DNA from: Isoetes engelmannii
Taxonomy: Eukaryota; Streptophyta; Lycopodiopsida; Isoetales; Isoetaceae
Assembly (NCBI GenBank): GCA_011763485.2
Contig: JAANSK020253719.1
Span: 1 to 22,878 of the forward strand
Direction: 5' to 3'
DNA length: 22,878 bases
Positions 17,551 to 22,878 of the stretch are shown piece by piece. Both the position numbers and the translations under genes were made by a program. Within the stretch, counting starts at the first letter, position 1, and each line of letters opens with the position of its first letter. A model generated the notes under the pieces. The model worked only from the letters and a program-made list of their open reading frames with translations. It was not told the origin of the DNA and ran no database searches.

Positions 17551-18550
17551 ATTACGATCTTATGACAACCACAATTCAAATACAGACCTTATTGCAAATC
17601 TTACTCAATGCATTCAAAATAAATATTGGAATATCCACCTACCTTTAGTACATTATTTACATAATTGAGGCACTTTACTATATTTTGTGCCCAAACCGTG
17701 CACTATAAATTGTGCGCAAATCATGCTCTTCCAAGTAAAAAATAGAGGCCTCATGTCTTTTCATAGATGTCCTTCAACCCTTTGTTACACCACTAAAAGC
17801 CAGAGGGCAAAAATGTCGGATTAATTGTTGATTGAAACAACACTAACAACTTAATAAAATCTCTTAGCTTCATGCAAGCAAGAGAATGGAATCAACCGAA
17901 GTACTTTGGTCGCCTACATGCATCAAATGAAGTAAACTTATATAGTATAAGAAGAAAGTTGTTTTCTGTTTCAAGGGGATCCAAATATATCCTTTGTTGC
18001 AAACAAAGCCAACAAAAGCTCCATGGTAACTGTAACACAGAAGCCAGACCATTGATCAACTAATGGCTAATAATTCTTTTGCTTCATGCATCTATCCTAT
18101 GTATATTGCTTTGAGCATAGAATGTAGTCAAAGAATTAGAGAAAGTAGATATCTCAGAGTTAACTTTATTATGCATGATGCATAACATATATTTACAAAC
18201 GGTTCTTGTGAGGACATAATGCATAATCCAAAATGTTTACTTACCTAGATACTTTGGTAGCTACAATAATAGCAGCCTATGCTAGCCTGCAACAAATCAA
18301 CCTTCTGTCTTGTTTCAACCTTCTGTCTTGTTTCTAGAAAGTTGCAGATAAAGCCAACCAAAACTACAAGATAATACTGCTTAGCACAGCGTGGAACAAA
18401 GTAATTAGGCAAAATAAATACATTGGGCTTGTCATATTTCCCATCACATCAACTTTTGAAATTTAGAATAGATGTTTAACATCACAGCAAAGCTCCAAAT
18501 ACCTTCCAGAAGCTGCAAACGTGATATCGTATAAGATACTACCATCTATC
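17551..18550. other. No gene recognised; 18-bp tandem at 18301
   Basis: About 1 kb of AT-rich sequence without a supportable exon. CCTTCTGTCTTGTTTCAA is repeated twice at 18301-18336. A frame at 18052-17870 on the minus strand is a chance reading as far as I can tell. Confidence 0.4.
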
Positions 18551-18800
18551 TTAAGCTTAGACTACCATGTATGTTCAAACTCCCATGCTTAAAAATCAAC
18601 TTTCAGCCCCATTTGGCATCCAACCATGCTTGAAAATTTCAACCGCTCCATCATTATTTAGGTTCAATTGATGTGTTACTGAACATGGTTGATTTCAAGA
18701 TTAACAGTTGTCACATTAAGCCTAGACTTTCGATGTATGTTGCTATGAACTCTCATGCTTAGAAATTAGCTTTTCAGCACCTTTTAGCATCCAACTATGT
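18551..18800. repeat. Diverged direct repeat pair of about 80 bp
   Basis: Copies at 18551-18629 and 18715-18799 share TTAAGCYTAGACT, ATGTATGTT, CTCATGCTTARAAAT, TTTCAGC and GCATCCAAC in the same order. Indels and substitutions show an old duplication. Confidence 0.7.
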
Positions 18801-18891
18801 CATCCTCATTGATAGAACTTGAAATGCAAAACGGTACTCAGTGTTTCATATAAGCACTCTAAATAAAGCACCATATCATCATTGCAACTTC

Positions 18892-19140
18892 CTATATGTC
18901 TTTTCTATGCTGTATATGGCATTCCACGACAGTAAAAACCGTAGACATTAGATTCAATCTCAAGAACAGTGCAACTAAATCATACATGTCCCAAGAAACT
19001 GAAACTCCAACTCCAAATGTCAGGTGAGCAGCAACCTTGTGTTCGTATGTCTGTTGCAAAACCGTAGACATTAGATTCAATCCCAAGAACAGTGCACCTA
19101 AATCATACATGTCCCAACAAACTGGAACTCCCAACTCCAA
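18892..19140 (-). pseudogene. Duplicated, faintly kinase-like exon remnant
   Basis: On the minus strand two tandem copies encode similar peptides: ELGVPVCWDMYDLGALFLGL and FGVGVSVSWDMYDLVALFLR, each followed by NLMSTV. The spacing FGVPxxxDMYxLGALFL recalls kinase subdomain IX (PxDMWxLGxxFxE), but no other kinase motif supports it here. Half of the 123-bp duplication is not coding in a consistent frame, so neither copy is functional. The same FGVP peptide also occurs in the exon candidate at 19609-19720. Confidence 0.3.
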
Positions 19141-19181
19141 ATGTCAGGTGAGCAGCAACCTTGTGTTCGTATGTCTGTTGC
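18935..19181. repeat. Tandem duplication, 123-124 bp
   Basis: Copies at 18935-19057 and 19058-19181 both run from AAAACCGTAGACATTAGATT to GTGTTCGTATGTCTGTTGC. They differ at a handful of sites and by one base of length, so the duplication is fairly recent. Confidence 0.92.
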
Positions 19182-19608
19182 TGGAATATTCTCAAATTTG
19201 TCTCAGACTTGCCTATGACATCGAGTGGATTGCAATAGAGTTCTCGTAAACAGCTTTTGTCATTTCTGGACAATCTAATTTAAGGAAGCACGGTGAAATA
19301 AAATGTAATCTAAGAAAGATAGCATGAAGTAAATGAAGAAAAGAAATGAGGAGATATCAAAGCTAAACTGCATAGAGAACATGATTTGCAATTATGACAA
19401 TATGCGTTGGAGTCAATAGTAATTGGATAACCTGCGCAAGTTCAGAGCAATATAAAGTGTTTAAAATTGAAGAGCATGACAAACAGACAGAGATCTATTA
19501 TTTAATTTCAAATAATGGAAGAGATACATGTAGATATCAAAAGTGAGAGGTGACAGTAGAGAGATTTAAAGTACGTCGAGCAAAGATAGAATTTCGTCGA
19601 GTGTGTAG
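19182..19608. other. No gene recognised
   Basis: AT- and purine-rich sequence downstream of the minus-strand exon candidate at 19609. It could be a 3' UTR or intergenic. Confidence 0.35.
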
Positions 19609-19720
19609 TTAAAGTTTGCTCATCACAGTGGTGGCCTGCTTGGAGACGATGTCCATGGGAACTCCAAATTGGGCCCATAGAATGGCCATATTTCCAAGGC
19701 TGGATTTAGACACTGGATAC
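19609..19720 (-). CDS. Candidate terminal exon, product unknown
   Basis: An acceptor ATGAACCCAG (AG at 19722-19721) is followed by 112 nt that decode, after one carried base, as YPVSKSSLGNMAILWAQFGV and PMDIVSKQATTVMSKL with TAA at 19611-19609. The FGVPMD core resembles the FGVPxxWDM peptide of the duplicated remnant at 18892-19140. Both may therefore derive from one exon family. A possible upstream exon (acceptor CATTTCAG near 19825) contains ISVSSARQAATD in one frame. The function is unknown. Confidence 0.3.
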
Positions 19721-20474
19721 CTGGGTTCATATTTGCTTCACCAACATCAAAAGGCAAACAACAGATTTGCTCAAATGTCTGTTGCAGCTTGTCTTGCAGA
19801 TGAAACGCTTATGGGCAAAAGCCTGAAATGCATGGAAGCATCACACAGATATTACATTTGCAATGGCTACATATAAAATGCATTTTGCTACATAGGCTAG
19901 TGCCTATGAAGTTACTTCGAGATGACTATCTATGCTATAAGGCTTGTCTCAGAATGAGTGACATGCCTAATATTTATATCACAGCCCTAACTGACCTTGT
20001 TTTACCATTAAGAATAACATCATTTATCTTTTCCATAGCACACCAACGATGCTCACAATTAAATGCCTATTCACGATCTCCTCCGCCTAGCTTCACATTA
20101 GATGAAGCTTTTAAAGCATAGGCAAGTTAGAATTCTGCATCCTTGGCTGGACATTGCAAACAAAAACACATACACATGGCTGGCGAAAAGAGACCAGAAG
20201 CACAATGCAAGCTGACCTTTTACAATTGGTGTGCAGAAGGACCAACTTGCACTGAATCAGCTGAATGGGGTATGATTCTTATGTTGAACTGACTATACCT
20301 TCCTTAGAACCATGGTTCTTACTCCACTCCAAGCATCCTAGAAGCGAAAATTCAAACCAAAAAATTAGTTACTTTAAATTACCATATCAGACCCCACATG
20401 AATGGAATGACCTTCAAAAAGAGAAGCACCAGGCAGCAAGCATATCCAAACCAAGTCTATCTTATCCTGTAAGA

Positions 20475-20682
20475 CTACATGACAGCTAGCTTTAAGAATG
20501 AGTGTGACCTTGCACTGTCATTTGTCCAATGTGCTAAAGATGTAGATTTTGCGGATTCGCAAATGAATGTAATGAGTATATAAATATTGAGCGAATAATC
20601 TAAAAGAACCCGTGTGTCCACTATGAAGCTGTTATCAAACCATGCCCAGACTCTTAAGTTATTAATCCACCAACGTCCATAC
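20475..20682 (-). CDS. Weak minus-strand exon candidate
   Basis: An acceptor CACTTTTATGGCAG at 20683 opens a 68-codon frame beginning YGRWWINNLRVWAWFDNSFI and ending at TAG 20477-20475. A donor-like CACGG|GTTCTT lies inside it. The Trp-rich start is unusual, and I recognise no family. It lies between two other minus-strand candidates and may belong with them. Confidence 0.25.
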
Positions 20683-20779
20683 CTGCCATAAAAGTGACAA
20701 AATAAGCATCAATGGCACAAAAAGGGAGACGTTATTGTGGTTAAAAGATAGAACCTTATGGAAGAAGAAGAATAATTTG

Positions 20780-21253
20780 TTACAATGCTATCTCTGTTGC
20801 ACAATAAAAGCTTATAGTTGAAGTCATTGTCCAAGCTTCCTCCTTTTTATAAAAGACCTTCAGTAACTGTCCATGATCTCCAGAATCAAGCAACAATTGC
20901 ATCTTTTTTGCATGACCAAGGATCTGCATAATGTGTGGACAATCGCTGTAAAGGAAATCATCTTTTGTAGGTGCAGGTGCATGATTATGTAAGACAAAGA
21001 CAACATCAAAGAAATTATGAAGCTTAGTCTTGTGGAGAAGTTTACCTTCATCTTTAAGAGCTTCTAGAATGGTGATAAGTTTCGAGCTACACAAACATCT
21101 AGTATTGGACCTAAAACCATGCATCCAATACTTGATTTCTAATAAAATCACTCTGTGAAACTGTATAAAAACTGCAGAGAAAATGTCGAGGTACTTGGAA
21201 TTCAAACAGGACCATTCATGAAACATGCACGGAGCAAAAGAAAATGTTAACAA
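20780..21253 (-). CDS. Minus-strand exon pair or long frame, possibly kinase-like
   Basis: A 157-codon frame includes SKLITILEALKDEGKLLHKT and DCPHIMQILGHAKKMQLLLD followed by SGDHGQLLKVFYKKEE. The latter recalls the N-lobe of a kinase between helix C and strand 5 (HxNIxxLxG...LLLxxxxxGxLL), but no Gly-loop or catalytic Lys is seen. A 100-nt GT-AG stretch (GTAAACTTCTCC...CCTTTACAG) lies inside. If it is spliced, the downstream reading frame changes to one containing CNCCLILEIMDS. I cannot decide between the two. It sits downstream of the first-exon candidate at 21709-21543 on the same strand and may be part of that gene. Confidence 0.35.
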   Translation of the reverse strand: MLTFSFAPCMFHEWSCLNSKYLDIFSAVFIQFHRVILLEIKYWMHGFRSNTRCLCSSKLITILEALKDEGKLLHKTKLHNFFDVVFVLHNHAPAPTKDDFLYSDCPHIMQILGHAKKMQLLLDSGDHGQLLKVFYKKEEAWTMTSTISFYCATEIAL

Positions 21254-21329
21254 TGAGATTATCCTATGGAGAGCTTCTGTAGCATTAAAACAATGAGATT
21301 ATCCTATGGAGAGCTTCTGTAGCATTAAA
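21250..21329. repeat. Perfect 40-bp tandem duplication
   Basis: ACAATGAGATTATCCTATGG followed by AGAGCTTCTGTAGCATTAAA occurs twice without a mismatch, so the duplication is recent. Confidence 0.95.
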
Positions 21330-21542
21330 GATTTAATGATTTAGAGAAGCATATGAGACCAATTAGAATGATGAAACTGAATTCATCAATAACCCAACAA
21401 CAAAAATGACAAAATCCTAGTCAAAAACCATTGGAGCTTTGTAGCTATTCATAGGCAATGCACCCTTGGAATGTCCACTAAAAATACTCCCCACGAGCAT
21501 CACATGTACTAAATGCAAAAGGGTATGGAAGGAAGAACTTAC
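21330..21542. other. Probable intron, no gene seen
   Basis: AT-rich sequence immediately following (on the minus strand) the GTAAGT donor at 21542-21541. No other signal is visible. Confidence 0.35.
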
Positions 21543-21709
21543 ATGCAATGCCATTGATAAAATTTCCACCCTTGTAAACATATATAGAGGGCATCTCTTC
21601 TAAAAAAGGCATGGATTGATAAAACAAACTTGATTTCGCTGCCTTTCACTGCGTCAAAATCATAAAGATGTCTTATTTCTGCTTCTAAGATAAAGCCATC
21701 CTCCCACAT
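21543..21709 (-). CDS. Candidate first exon of an unrecognised gene
   Basis: ATG at 21709-21707 directly follows an in-frame TGA, so no longer start exists in this frame. The 55 codons plus two bases end at a full-consensus donor CAT|GTAAGT. The peptide starts MWEDGFILEAEIRHLYDFDA and continues VKGSEIKFVLSIHAFFRRDA to WKFYQWHC. It looks like a folded, charged-plus-aromatic domain, but I do not recognise it. Later exons may be those at 21253-20780 and 19720-19609, though phases could not be matched securely. An acceptor GGGAG inside the start region means it could also be internal. Confidence 0.45.
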
Positions 21710-22289
21710 TCAGAACTTGGCGAAACATTACAAATTAAGTCCTGTATGAAAAAGCAATGGGAAATACAATGAAATTATCATCTCACATAATTACAATAGG
21801 CATTTGCTGAAAAAACAACTCGTTCTCTTCATAAAAATAGAGATCCAAACATGGCCAACAGAAATAGCTCTTTTTCTAAAAATAAGCATGCACTCCATGG
21901 CATCCATGAAAAATGATTTCCTTGCTTCTAAGCGACTTCCTTGCTTCTAATTTCCCAAAATATGAAGATAAACACATATTTGTTGGAACAGAAAAGGAAT
22001 TAGGTTGACAGAGAAATTAAGGGTACCTGTCCCAGGTACATAGCTTTGCAGGAAAATCATCAGGCCCTAGCGGGACACAACATACAGAAAAATGCACATG
22101 GCAAGCACCAAAAATTTGGATGGCTAGTCAATCTGCAAACCATCAATGAAAGCAGTCCATCACCGCCATAGTTTTGCAAAGAGCATCGACCGCTGCAAAT
22201 CCGGATCATATTTAGGACACAAAATACCACACCTCCACTAAAAAGCTTGCATCTAAATACCACCGATAATTTTCCATGAGCACAAATAC
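21710..22289. other. No gene recognised
   Basis: The stretch contains a 19-bp-period duplication of TTCCTTGCTTCTAA at 21918-21950 and otherwise AT-rich sequence. If the ATG exon at 22374 belongs to the same gene as the one at 21709, this is its first intron. Confidence 0.35.
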
Positions 22290-22374
22290 CTTGAACATCT
22301 TGATCCATAAGTGCATGATCATCAGCAACCGTGGCAGGCATGCCGAAGATAAAGCCATCCGAAGATAAATCCAT
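22290..22374 (-). CDS. Candidate 5' exon, product unknown
   Basis: ATG at 22374 opens MDLSSDGFIFGMPATVADDH followed by ALMDQDVQ, then a donor GTTCAAG|GTATTTG at 22289-22288. The frame has a stop upstream (TGA near 22420), so this Met is its first. The acidic start has a DGFIF word reminiscent of DGFIL in the exon at 21709. It leaves in phase 1, which does not match a phase-0 entry at 21704, so a direct join is not supported. Confidence 0.3.
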
Positions 22375-22605
22375 GAAAACTGGAGGATAACCATCCACCC
22401 TAAATTTTGGATTTCGAAATCATAGTGCAGCCCAAATCGATTTTTGGAAAACTGAAAATTTATACCGGCACCATAAGCCCCCACAACCTTGGGAAAATTA
22501 GCTTAAAAAAATAAGTTTTCCACCTGCCGGAAAAACCGAATTTAAAAAATAAGATTTCATCTCGGTGCTACTATCTACTCCCCTTTGCAAAGGTCGCGAC
22601 CAATG

Positions 22606-22691
22606 GTATATCGAGAGCGATGTACGCCGTATATCGCGAGCGATATACCGTATATCGAGCACGATATACGGCATATATCGCTCTCGATATA
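22606..22691. repeat. Cluster of four TATATCG(N4)CGATATA palindromes
   Basis: Units lie at 22606-22625, 22629-22648, 22650-22669 and 22674-22691, nearly touching. Each has arms GTATATCG/CGATATAC (or close) and a 4-nt centre (AGAG, CGAG, AGCA, CTCT). Larger inverted relations such as GCCGTAT/ATACGGC nest around them, so the whole block could fold as a multi-branched or cruciform structure. Confidence 0.92.
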
Positions 22692-22746
22692 CGTCGTAAA
22701 AAAATTTAAATGGCCGGACGCTGCCAGCCGGGAAAAAAAAAAGGGG

Positions 22747-22832
22747 TACACCTTTTTTGTTTTTTAATTAATTTAAAAAAAAAAATTAAAAGAGAAAAAA
22801 GGTGTATATCGAGAGCGATATACACCTTTTTT
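22747..22832. repeat. Nested inverted repeat with a perfect 17-bp-arm hairpin
   Basis: Arms 22795-22811 (AAAAAAGGTGTATATCG) and 22816-22832 are perfect reverse complements around AGAG. A second copy of the outer arm, TACACCTTTTTT at 22747-22758, is inverted relative to 22795-22806. The sequence between is A/T only. The core is the same palindrome family as at 22606-22691. Confidence 0.92.
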
Positions 22833-22835
22833 TTG

Positions 22836-22863
<28 letters not shown>
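22836..22863. repeat. 28-nt A run
   Basis: A pure A homopolymer follows the hairpin. It may be a retrotransposon-type tail or a sequencing or assembly edge effect. Confidence 0.85.
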
Positions 22864-22866
<3 letters not shown>

Positions 22867-22878
22867 GGCCAAGGAACT

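Overview
This looks like a stretch of a large, repeat-rich, AT-rich plant nuclear genome. Coding pieces are short exons bounded by GT/AG splice sites, introns are long, and there are no bacterial-style operons or ribosome binding sites. A decayed non-LTR retrotransposon with a YADD-type reverse transcriptase, plus the general gene style, leads me to favour a seed-free plant (fern, lycophyte or bryophyte). That is inference, and I cannot name the species.

Layout. 1-2.8 kb: no clear gene; one 95-bp direct-repeat pair and one weak minus-strand exon candidate. 2.8-5 kb: three minus-strand exons (4935-4828, 4656-4568, 3078-2836) whose splice phases fit together and end in a stop; the product is unrecognised. 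A protein-kinase remnant lies on the same strand inside the long intron. 5.5-5.9 kb: a plus-strand exon candidate. 6.5-10 kb: repeats, namely a possible inverted-repeat element with GTGGTTAATCCGGCCA-like subterminal repeats, a five-copy ~90-bp minisatellite, and a five-copy ~184-bp satellite-like array.

10.7-15.9 kb is the most interesting part. Nine short hairpins with a near-constant ~20-nt loop but different stems (10701-11302) end about 50 bp before a broken multi-exon plus-strand gene. The broken gene reads as a lysine-rich N-terminus, a ParB/sulfiredoxin-like domain (SGNHSICAAQ), a middle region, and a C-terminal Rossmann segment resembling motif I of a beta-class DNA methyltransferase (FDIFSGGAFSRVA...ALEHD), followed by an acidic tail. 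It is interrupted by several stops, frame changes, a mutated splice donor and a 143-bp tandem duplication. It is best read as a pseudogene of a ParB-methyltransferase fusion family, an architecture known from bacteria and phages.

16.1-17.2 kb: a minus-strand LINE reverse-transcriptase relic with stops and frame changes. 18.3-21.7 kb: small tandem duplications and minus-strand exon candidates, some faintly kinase-like. 21.5-22.4 kb: two minus-strand first-exon candidates. 22.6-22.9 kb: a cluster of TATATCG...CGATATA palindromes, ending in a perfect 17-bp-arm hairpin and a 28-nt A run.

Nothing here shows a complete intact gene. All splice models are by eye and the functional names rest on motif recognition only.
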